Source: Pseudomarimonas sp964350895 (GTDB lineage Bacteria; Pseudomonadota; Gammaproteobacteria; Xanthomonadales; Xanthomonadaceae). From it: a stretch of DNA of 64,000 nucleotides. Under the pieces are notes generated by a model, which made no database searches, had not been told where the DNA came from, and worked only from the letters and a program-made list of their open reading frames with translations. Both the position numbers and the translations under genes were made by a program. This document shows positions 44,535-52,454 of this stretch, one piece after another (the stretch's first letter is position 1; the number at the start of each line of letters is the position of its first letter). The DNA is taken from the NCBI GenBank assembly GCA_964350895.1, contig CAYGMG010000004.1, forward strand, positions 1 to 64,000. Direction: 5' to 3'.

Positions 44535-45728
44535 ATGAATGACATCGCCCGTACCGAGCCCAAGGCTCCGCTCCGCCTGCTCCGCCTGAGTGCCCTCAGC
44601 CTGATCCTGGCTGTCGCCGTGGCCGGCTGTGGTGGCAAGCCGGAGGCGGATGCTGATACCGACTCGCAGGCCAAGCAGGACAACGCCGAGGGCGCCGAGC
44701 TTGGCAAGGACGGCAAGCCCAAGGTCGAGCCGCAGCCGATTCCGGTCGAGGTCGCGCCAGTCGCGCGCCGCGACATCGAGGCAAGCTATGCCGGCACCGC
44801 CGCGCTGGAAGCGCCCGAGGAGGCTCAGGTCGTGGCCAAGACCTCGGGTGTCCTGCTGCAGCTGCTGACCGAAGAGGGCGAGCAGGTCAAGGCAGGCGAG
44901 GTGCTGGCGCGGATCGATCCGGATCGTGCACGCCTTGAAGTGGCCCGCGCCGAGGCGACCCTGCGCAAGCTGCAGGCCGAGTTCGCCCGCTCGCAGGAGC
45001 TGTTCGAGCGCAAGCTGGTCGCCGCTGATGCCCACGAGCGGCTGCGCTTCGACGTTGCCAGTCAGCGTGCGGCCTGGGACCTGGCCAAGCTGGAGCTGAG
45101 CTATACCAATGTGGTCGCGCCGATCAGTGGCGTGGTGGCACAGCGTATGGTCAAGAACGGCAATCTCATCCAGCTCAACCAGACCATGTTCCGGATCGTC
45201 AACATCGAGCGTCTGGAGGCCGTGCTGAACGTGCCTGAGCGCGAGTTGGGCAAGCTGGAAACGGGCCTTGCGGTGACCTTGGGCGTGGATGCCCTGCCCG
45301 GTCAGAAGTTCGAAGGCGTGATCGACCGGATCAGCCCGGTGATCGATGCCGCGACCGGCACCTTCCGCGCCACGGCGCGTTTCGAGGCCGGAAAGGGTCG
45401 GCTCAAGCCGGGCATGTTCGGCCGCATCCAGGTGATCTATGACCGCCGCAGCGAGACCCTCTCGGTGCCGCGTGTCGCCCTGCTCGAAGAGAACGCTGAT
45501 CCGGCGGTCTTCGTGGTGCAGGAAGACAAGGTGATCCGCACGCCGGTGACCCTGGGCTACATCAACGGTGAGTTCGCCGAGGTGCTGGCCGGCCTGTCCG
45601 AGGGCGACCAGGTGGTCACCGCGGGCAAGGTCGCGGTCCGTGACGGCTCCAAGGTGCAGGTCATCGTTCCTTCCTCGGCGCTGGCCCGCGCCTCGGCTGA
45701 TGCGATTGCAGGTGCTGCCCGTCCATGA
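44535..45728 (+). CDS. RND efflux periplasmic adaptor (membrane fusion lipoprotein)
   Basis: The 397-residue protein has a hydrophobic start and a lipobox-like VAVAGC (Cys32), then an acidic/Lys-rich linker. The HlyD/AcrA-type core follows: a split lipoyl domain (VVAKTSGVLLQLLTEEGEQV and VVAPISGVVAQRMVKNGNLI), an alpha-hairpin (about 130-180), a beta-barrel and a membrane-proximal domain (VAVRDGSKVQVIV). It bridges the inner-membrane pump and an outer-membrane TolC-like channel; no channel gene is present here. Its stop overlaps the first pump gene (ATGA). It heads a three-gene operon. Confidence 0.93.
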   Translation: MNDIARTEPKAPLRLLRLSALSLILAVAVAGCGGKPEADADTDSQAKQDNAEGAELGKDGKPKVEPQPIPVEVAPVARRDIEASYAGTAALEAPEEAQVVAKTSGVLLQLLTEEGEQVKAGEVLARIDPDRARLEVARAEATLRKLQAEFARSQELFERKLVAADAHERLRFDVASQRAAWDLAKLELSYTNVVAPISGVVAQRMVKNGNLIQLNQTMFRIVNIERLEAVLNVPERELGKLETGLAVTLGVDALPGQKFEGVIDRISPVIDAATGTFRATARFEAGKGRLKPGMFGRIQVIYDRRSETLSVPRVALLEENADPAVFVVQEDKVIRTPVTLGYINGEFAEVLAGLSEGDQVVTAGKVAVRDGSKVQVIVPSSALARASADAIAGAARP

Positions 45729-48700
45729 GCATCGTCGAGCTGTCCACCCGCCGCAGGGTGACCGTGGCGATGGCCATGTTCACCCTGGTGCTGTTCGGCC
45801 TGATCGCGCTGTCCGATCTCAAGGTCAATCTGCTTCCTGACCTCAGCTATCCGACGCTGACCGTACGCACCGAGTACGTCGGTGCGGCGCCCTCGGAGAT
45901 CGAAACCCTGGTCACCGAGCCGATCGAGGAAGCGGTCGGCGTGGTCCGCGGCCTGCGCAAGCTGCGCTCGATCTCGCGCACCGGGCAGAGCGACGTGGTG
46001 CTCGAGTTCGCCTGGGGCACCGACATGGACAAGGCCAGCCTGGAGGTCCGCGACAAGCTCGAGGTACTGCGCCTGCCGCTGGAGGTCAAGGCGCCGGTCC
46101 TGCTGCGTTTCAATCCGAGCACCGAGCCGGTGATGCGGCTGATTTTCGCCTCCACCGCCGAGCGCGGGGGCGAGGAAGTCAGCGAGCTGATGCGCCTGCG
46201 CCGCTATGCCGACGAAGAGCTGAAAAAGCGCCTGGAGCCGGTCGAAGGCGTCGCCGCGGTGAAGATTTCCGGCGGCCTGGAGGATGAGGTGCAGGTGCTG
46301 ATCGACGACCAGCGCCTGTCCCAGCTCAAGCTCTCGGTGAACAACGTCATCGAGCGCCTGCGCCAGGAGAACGTCAACATCTCCGGCGGGCGGATCGAAG
46401 AGGGCTCGCAGCGCTACCTGGTGCGCACCGTCAACCAGTTCTCCGGCCTGGAACAGATGCGCGAGATGCTGGTCGCCAACCTCAATGGCGTGCCGATCAA
46501 GCTGCGTGATGTGGCCAGCGTCAGCCAGGGCTTCAAGGAACGCGAGGCCATCATTCGCCTGGGCGGCAAGGAAGCGGTCGAGATCGCCCTGTACAAGGAA
46601 GGCGATGCCAATACCGTTGCGGTCGCCGATGGCGTGCTCGCCGAAATCAAGCGGCTGCAGAGCAACCTGCCGCTCAACAGCGACCTTCGCGTGGTCGAGA
46701 ATCAGGCGACCTTCATCCGCGCCGCGCTGGACGAGGTGAAGTTCGAGGCCGTGATCGGCGGCCTGCTCGCCGTGCTGATCATCTTCCTGTTCCTGCGCGA
46801 TGGCTGGAGCACCTTCGTCATCGGTCTGTCCCTGCCGGTGTCGATCATCGCCACCTTCTTCTTCATGGGCCAGCTTGGCCTGAGCCTCAACGTGATGTCG
46901 CTGGCCGGTCTGGCTCTCGCCACCGGCATGGTGGTGGACGACTCGATCGTCGTGCTGGAAAGCATCGCCAAGGCCCGCGAGCGCGGCCTCGGGGTGATCG
47001 AGGCAACCATCACCGGCGCCCGCGAGGTGAGCATGGCGGTGGTCGCCAGCACCCTGACCACGGTGGCGGTGTTCTTCCCTCTGGTCTTCGTCGAAGGCGT
47101 TGCCGGCCAGCTGTTCAAGGACCAGGCGCTGACCGTTTCGATCGCCCTGATCATTTCCCTGGTCGTGGCGCTGACCCTGATTCCGATGCTGGCCTCGCTG
47201 AAGGCGCGCTCGCCGCTGGCCTTCGCTGATGCCGATGCGGTGCCGGCACAGCCGGCCTGGCGCCGGGCCTGGCAGTTCACCCTCGACTGGCTGCGCTGGC
47301 CGCTGCAGTCGCAGGCAAGCAAGCTGCGGCGGAACGGAATGTTCGCGCTGACCCTGCTGCCAAGGCTGGCCCTGCTGCCGCTGCTGCTGGGCGTGGTCCT
47401 GCTCTGCCTGCTGGCCCCGGCGCTGGCTCTGGTGCTCGGCTTCGTGTTTGGTCGCCTCGGCGGTGGTCTGCTGCGTGCCATCGGCGCGGTTCTCTCGCGG
47501 GTCGGCGGCGGCATGCTGTTCCTATACGATCGCGCCGCCGAGCGCTATCAGCAGGTGCTGCCGCGTGCGCTGGACAATCCGGCCATCGTGCTGGGCGTTG
47601 CCGCGCTGGCATTCGGACTGTCCCTGTTGCTGGTCCGCGGCCTTGGTACCGACCTGATCCCGCAGTTCGCCCAGGACCGTTTCGAGATGACCGCCAAGCT
47701 CTCGCCGGGCACCCAGCTGCGCGACACCGATTCACTGGTGCGTGCGGTGCAGGCCGCGCACGAGGGCGATAGCGATATCCAGCAGCTGTACGGCGTGTCC
47801 GGCAGCGGTACCCGGCTCGACGCCAATCCGACCGAGTCCGGCGAGAACATCGCCAAGCTGACCGTGGTGCTGGGCGCCGGCTACAGCCGCGAGACCGAGG
47901 CCGAGGTGACCGACCGGATGCGCCAGACCATGGCCGGCTTCCCCGGTGTCGACGTCAAGTTCGGCCGCCCCGAACTGTTCAGCTTCTCCACCCCGCTGGA
48001 GGTCGAGCTGCGCAGCAATGACCTGTCCGCACTGCAGCGCGCCGGGCGTCAGCTGTCCGACATGCTGCAGTCCGAGCCCGGCTTCGTCGACGTCAAGTCG
48101 ACGGTCGAGGAAGGCTTCCCGGAGATCCAGATCCGCTTCGATCAGGAGCGCGCCGCGGCGCTTGGTCTGACCACCCGGCAGATCGCCGACCAGGTGGTGC
48201 GCAAGGTGCGCGGTGAGGTGGCCACCCGCTACAGCTTCCGCGAGCGCAAGATCGACGTTCTGGTCCGCGCCCAGGAAGACGACCGCGCCTCGGTGGCGGA
48301 TATCCGCCGGCTGATCGTCAATCCCGAGAGCGAGCGTCCGCTGACTCTCGACTCGGTGGCCGAGGTCGTCGAAACCATCGGACCCAGCGAGATCAATCGC
48401 TCCGACCAGGTGCGCGTGGCGATCGTCCGCGCCAACCTGCAGGGCATCGATCTGGGTACCGCGGTGCAGCGGGTCAATTCGCTGGTCCAGGAAAGCCCGC
48501 TGGGCGCTGACATCCGCCTGCACATCGGCGGCCAGGGCGAGGAGCTGCAGGCTTCGATCAACTCCCTGCTGTTCGCGCTGGGCCTGGCGATCTTTCTGGT
48601 CTACCTGGTCATGGCTTCGCAGTTCGAGTCCCTGCTGCATCCCTTCGTGATCATGTTCAGCATTCCGCTGGCCATGGTCGGCGCGGCGCTGGCGCTGTGG

Positions 48701-49123
48701 CTGTCCGGGTCGGCGGTGTCGGTGGTGGTGTTCATCGGCCTGATCCTGCTGGTCGGTATCGTGGTCAAGAACGCCATCGTGCTGATCGACAAGATCAACC
48801 AGCTGCGCATGGAAGGCGTGGCCAAGCGTGATGCGATTGCCCAGGGCGCCGAGTCGCGCCTGCGGCCGATCGTCATGACCACCCTGACCACCCTGATCGC
48901 CTTCACTCCGCTGGCCTTTTTCGGCGGCGAGGGCGCCGAGGTGAAGTCGCCGATGGCAATCACCGTGATCGGCGGCCTGGCGGTCTCCACTCTGCTCACC
49001 CTGATTGTCATTCCGGTGGTCTACGACCTGCTCGACCGCACCGCTGACGCGGTCTACCTTGAGCGTGGCGAACGCCAGCGCCGCGCCCTGGCGCCGATGC
49101 AGACTGTGGAGGGCAATGCATGA
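45725..49123 (+). CDS. RND efflux pump inner-membrane subunit 1
   Basis: The 1132-residue protein has the RND layout: helix 1 with VAMAMFTLVLFGLIALSDL, two large periplasmic loops and twelve core helices. Proton-relay residues are Asp405-Asp406 (VVDDSIVVLE) in helix 4 and Lys1015 (VVKNAIVLID) in helix 10. It is about 90 residues longer than usual; the excess lies between helices 6 and 7 (about 492-612), with extra hydrophobic runs (LLPRLALLPLLLGVVLLCLL and ALALVLGFVFG). It is coupled by ATGA overlaps to the adaptor before and the second pump gene after. Two unlike pump subunits suggest a mixed trimer as in MdtBC. Substrate unknown; the motifs suit multidrug pumps better than metal pumps. Confidence 0.93.
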   Translation: MSIVELSTRRRVTVAMAMFTLVLFGLIALSDLKVNLLPDLSYPTLTVRTEYVGAAPSEIETLVTEPIEEAVGVVRGLRKLRSISRTGQSDVVLEFAWGTDMDKASLEVRDKLEVLRLPLEVKAPVLLRFNPSTEPVMRLIFASTAERGGEEVSELMRLRRYADEELKKRLEPVEGVAAVKISGGLEDEVQVLIDDQRLSQLKLSVNNVIERLRQENVNISGGRIEEGSQRYLVRTVNQFSGLEQMREMLVANLNGVPIKLRDVASVSQGFKEREAIIRLGGKEAVEIALYKEGDANTVAVADGVLAEIKRLQSNLPLNSDLRVVENQATFIRAALDEVKFEAVIGGLLAVLIIFLFLRDGWSTFVIGLSLPVSIIATFFFMGQLGLSLNVMSLAGLALATGMVVDDSIVVLESIAKARERGLGVIEATITGAREVSMAVVASTLTTVAVFFPLVFVEGVAGQLFKDQALTVSIALIISLVVALTLIPMLASLKARSPLAFADADAVPAQPAWRRAWQFTLDWLRWPLQSQASKLRRNGMFALTLLPRLALLPLLLGVVLLCLLAPALALVLGFVFGRLGGGLLRAIGAVLSRVGGGMLFLYDRAAERYQQVLPRALDNPAIVLGVAALAFGLSLLLVRGLGTDLIPQFAQDRFEMTAKLSPGTQLRDTDSLVRAVQAAHEGDSDIQQLYGVSGSGTRLDANPTESGENIAKLTVVLGAGYSRETEAEVTDRMRQTMAGFPGVDVKFGRPELFSFSTPLEVELRSNDLSALQRAGRQLSDMLQSEPGFVDVKSTVEEGFPEIQIRFDQERAAALGLTTRQIADQVVRKVRGEVATRYSFRERKIDVLVRAQEDDRASVADIRRLIVNPESERPLTLDSVAEVVETIGPSEINRSDQVRVAIVRANLQGIDLGTAVQRVNSLVQESPLGADIRLHIGGQGEELQASINSLLFALGLAIFLVYLVMASQFESLLHPFVIMFSIPLAMVGAALALWLSGSAVSVVVFIGLILLVGIVVKNAIVLIDKINQLRMEGVAKRDAIAQGAESRLRPIVMTTLTTLIAFTPLAFFGGEGAEVKSPMAITVIGGLAVSTLLTLIVIPVVYDLLDRTADAVYLERGERQRRALAPMQTVEGNA

Positions 49124-52100
49124 GCCTTGCGGAGCTGAGCCTGAAGCGGCCGGTATCGGCGGTGATGTTCTACGTCTCGCTGGTGCTGGTCGGCATTCTT
49201 GCCACCCAGCGCCTGCCGCTGGAGCAGTTCCCCGAGGTCAATGTTCCCTTCATCTTCGTCGACCTGCCGTATCCCGGCTCGACCCCGCAGGAGGTCGAGC
49301 GCACCCTGACCCGTCCGGTCGAGGAGGCGCTCTCGACCCTGCCGGGCATCGGCATGATCAACTCGAACAGCAGCGCGGATGGCGCTGGCGTGTTCGTGAT
49401 GTTCGATGATTGGCTGCGCGACATCGACCTGACTGCCAGCGAGGCGCGCGAGCGCATCGACGCGGTTCGCGATGAGCTGCCCGACGACCTGCAGCGCTAC
49501 TTCGTGCGCAACTTCTCGCCCAGCGACCAGCCCCTGCTGCGGGTGCGCTTTGCCGGGGAGCGCGACATGACCGGCGAGTACACCCTGATCAAGCAGCTGA
49601 TGGCGCGGCGCATCGAGCGTATTCCCGGGGTGGCCCGGGTCGAAATCAGCGGCGCGCCGCCGCCCGAGGTCGAGATCGCGGTGATCCCTTCGCGCATCGG
49701 CGCGCACGGCGTTGCGTTGAACGAGCTGGCCGCGCGGCTGCAGGCGGTGAATTTTTCGGTCTCCGCCGGCGAGATCGACGACGGCATGCGCCGGCTGCGG
49801 GTGCAGCCGGTCGGCGAGCTGCGCGACCTCGATGAGCTGCGCGAGCTGGTGATCAATGATCGCGGGCTGAAGCTCAAGGACGTCGCGATGGTCCGCCTGA
49901 AGGATCAGGAGACCGACTTCGGCCGGCGTCTCGACGGCCGCGCTGCGGTGGGCCTGGATATCTTCCGCGAGCGCAGCGCCAACCTGGTGGATGTTTCCGC
50001 CCTGGTGCTTGAGGAAGTTGACCGGATCGCCGCGACCACCGACTTCCAGGGCATCCAGGTCAAGGTGATCAGCGACCAGGCCGAGAGCGTGACCAGTTCG
50101 ATCAACGAGCTGGTCAAGGCCGGCATGATCGGCGCCCTGCTGTCGATGCTGGTCCTGTTCGCCTTCCTGCGGCACTGGGCCTCGACCCTGATGGTCACCC
50201 TGTCGATCCCGCTGTGCATCGTGATGACCCTTGGCGCGATGTACTTCGGCGGCTTCACCCTCAACGTGCTGACCATGATGGGCCTGCTGCTCGGCATCGG
50301 CATGCTGGTCGACAACTCGGTGGTGGTGGTCGAGAGCATCTACCAGTACCGCGAGAAGTACCCCGATGACCCGATGCGCTGTGCCATCGAGGGCACCCGC
50401 AGCGTGCAGCTGGCGATCAGCGCCGGCACCCTGACCAGCATCATCGTGTTCGCGCCCAACCTGTTCGGCGAGCGCAACTTCATCAGTATCTACCTCGGCC
50501 AGGTTGCGATGACCATCACCATCGCCCTGCTGGCCTCGTGGATCGTCGCGGTCAGCCTGATCCCGATGATCTCGGCGAAGATCCGCACCCCTGCCAATCT
50601 GGCCAGCGAAGCCGGCTTCATCCGTCGCGTGTCCAGGCGCTATGCCGGCGCCCTGCGTTGGACCCTCAACCACCGCGCGCTGTCGCTGCTGGCGATCTTC
50701 GCCATCGTCGCGGTGAGCATGGTGCCGATGCAGGCGACCAAGGTCGACATGTTCAGCGAGGAGTCCGGTCGCGAGCTGGAGTTCTATTTCCAGTGGAAGG
50801 GCAGCTACAGCCTGGAGACGGTTTCCGAAGAGGTGCTGCGCGTCGAGGAGTTCCTCGACGAGCGTCGCGAGCGCTACCAGATCACCCAGATCTACTCCTG
50901 GTTCTCCGAGCGCGGCTGGGCCGGAATCCGGGTCACCATGGTCGAGCCCAATCCCGGGATCCTCGACTACCTGATGCTGCGCAACTACGAGTCCGGCCTG
51001 CTCAGTCCGGGCGAGCTGCAGGAGATCCTGCGCGAGGAGCTGCCCAAGTCGGCGCGTGCCGAGATCGGATTTGGCGACGACGACGGCGGTGGCGGCGGCG
51101 AGGAGGACGGCATCCGCTTCAGTCTCAGCGGTGACTCCAACGAAGTGCTGGAAGAATTGGCCACGTCGCTGATTCCGGTCCTGAGCCAGTTGCCCGAACT
51201 GCGCGACGTGCGCGTGGACACCGGCGATGCCAACTCGGAGGTGCGCATCCAGGTGGATCGCGAACGTGCCCTGGCCTACGGATTCTCGGCTGAGGAAGTG
51301 GCCCGCTACGTGGGCATCGCACTGCGCGGCTCGCCGCTGCGCGAGTTCCGCGAAGGCGATGCCGAGATTCCGGTATGGATCCGTTTTGCCGGCTCCGAGC
51401 AGTTCAGCGTCGACGATCTGTCCAGCCTGATGATGCGCCGCGGCGACGGCACCGAAGTGCCCCTGCTGTCCCTGGTGCGGGTCGACATGGAAAAGGCCGC
51501 CAACCAGATTCGCCGGCGTGACCGGCAGATCAGCCTGACCATCCAGGCCAACCTGGCGCCGGAAAAGACCACCGAAGAAGCGCGCGAGGCGCTGGAGAAG
51601 GTGATGGCCAGCGTCAGCCTTCCCGATGGCTACACCAGCAGCCTTGGCGGCAGCTTCGAGCGCAACAACCAGGCCGCCCAGCAGATGGCCTTCAACACCC
51701 TGATCGCCCTGGCCCTGGTCTACATCATCATGGCGGCCCTGTTCGAGTCGCTGCTGATGCCGGCGGCGATCATCACCAGCGTGTTCTTCTCCGCGCTCGG
51801 CGTGTTCTGGCTGTTCGCCCTGACCGGCACCACCTTCACCATCATGGCCTCGATCGGCATCCTGGTGCTGATGGGCGTGGTGGTGAACAACGGCATCGTG
51901 ATGTTCGAACACATCAATGCGTTGCGACGGCAGGGCCATTCGCGCACCGACGCCCTGGTCGAAGGCTCGCGCGAGCGCTTCCGGCCGATCCTGATGACCA
52001 TGGGCACGACCATCCTCGGCATGCTGCCGCTGTGCGTGGGCGGTGCCCAGATCGGCGGCGACGGCCCGGCCTACTACCCGATGGCCCGCGCCATCGTCGG

Positions 52101-52245
52101 CGGCCTGGTCTTCTCAACCATCGTCAGCCTGCTGTTCCTGCCGACCATATACGCCCTGTTCGACGACATCCGCATGGGCACCGGCCGGCTCATCGTGCGC
52201 GCCGCACGTAGGCGACGCGGTCTCAGTGCGGGTGCTGCCGCCTGA
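49120..52245 (+). CDS. RND efflux pump inner-membrane subunit 2
   Basis: The 1041-residue protein is of standard RND length. It differs from its partner in the proton path: helix 4 reads LVDNSVVVVE (Asp398, Asn399) and helix 10 reads VVNNGIVMFE, with Asn923 in place of the usual lysine. The second periplasmic loop carries a flexible acidic/glycine run (GDDDGGGGGEEDG, near residue 652). The gene starts in the stop of subunit 1 (ATGA) and is followed by a terminator. Several uncharacterised RND proteins have these Asn variants, so it need not be inactive, but in a mixed trimer it could depend on subunit 1 for energy. Confidence 0.92.
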   Translation: MSLAELSLKRPVSAVMFYVSLVLVGILATQRLPLEQFPEVNVPFIFVDLPYPGSTPQEVERTLTRPVEEALSTLPGIGMINSNSSADGAGVFVMFDDWLRDIDLTASEARERIDAVRDELPDDLQRYFVRNFSPSDQPLLRVRFAGERDMTGEYTLIKQLMARRIERIPGVARVEISGAPPPEVEIAVIPSRIGAHGVALNELAARLQAVNFSVSAGEIDDGMRRLRVQPVGELRDLDELRELVINDRGLKLKDVAMVRLKDQETDFGRRLDGRAAVGLDIFRERSANLVDVSALVLEEVDRIAATTDFQGIQVKVISDQAESVTSSINELVKAGMIGALLSMLVLFAFLRHWASTLMVTLSIPLCIVMTLGAMYFGGFTLNVLTMMGLLLGIGMLVDNSVVVVESIYQYREKYPDDPMRCAIEGTRSVQLAISAGTLTSIIVFAPNLFGERNFISIYLGQVAMTITIALLASWIVAVSLIPMISAKIRTPANLASEAGFIRRVSRRYAGALRWTLNHRALSLLAIFAIVAVSMVPMQATKVDMFSEESGRELEFYFQWKGSYSLETVSEEVLRVEEFLDERRERYQITQIYSWFSERGWAGIRVTMVEPNPGILDYLMLRNYESGLLSPGELQEILREELPKSARAEIGFGDDDGGGGGEEDGIRFSLSGDSNEVLEELATSLIPVLSQLPELRDVRVDTGDANSEVRIQVDRERALAYGFSAEEVARYVGIALRGSPLREFREGDAEIPVWIRFAGSEQFSVDDLSSLMMRRGDGTEVPLLSLVRVDMEKAANQIRRRDRQISLTIQANLAPEKTTEEAREALEKVMASVSLPDGYTSSLGGSFERNNQAAQQMAFNTLIALALVYIIMAALFESLLMPAAIITSVFFSALGVFWLFALTGTTFTIMASIGILVLMGVVVNNGIVMFEHINALRRQGHSRTDALVEGSRERFRPILMTMGTTILGMLPLCVGGAQIGGDGPAYYPMARAIVGGLVFSTIVSLLFLPTIYALFDDIRMGTGRLIVRAARRRRGLSAGAAA

Positions 52246-52266
52246 GGGCTTGAGCACAGCATGGGT

Positions 52267-52291
52267 GCCGGGTAGGCCAAGACTACCCGGC
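52267..52291 (+). terminator. Intrinsic-type terminator after the RND operon
   Basis: GCCGGGTAG and CTACCCGGC form a perfect 9-bp stem with a 7-base loop, followed by TTTC, 22 bp after the second pump gene's stop codon. The T-tract is short but the position is right. Confidence 0.7.
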
Positions 52292-52454
52292 TTTCGGGGG
52301 TTGCAGTTGGCACTGGCAGAATGGCTAGCCCTGCGCGACACCGGTTCGCCCTCACTCGTCGCCAGGCTCGTCTAGCGCTTGTGACAGCCAGGAGCGTCCC
52401 CGCAAGATTCAGGGCGACGCAAGCCATGTGCGCGCAGCGCAGCGCAGCCCGACC

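Noticed and set aside
49054..51939. 961-residue open frame antisense to the second RND subunit
   Set aside because: His/Gln/Asp/Gly-rich composition typical of a frame opposite a membrane-protein gene in high-GC DNA; it crosses the junction of two coupled real genes.
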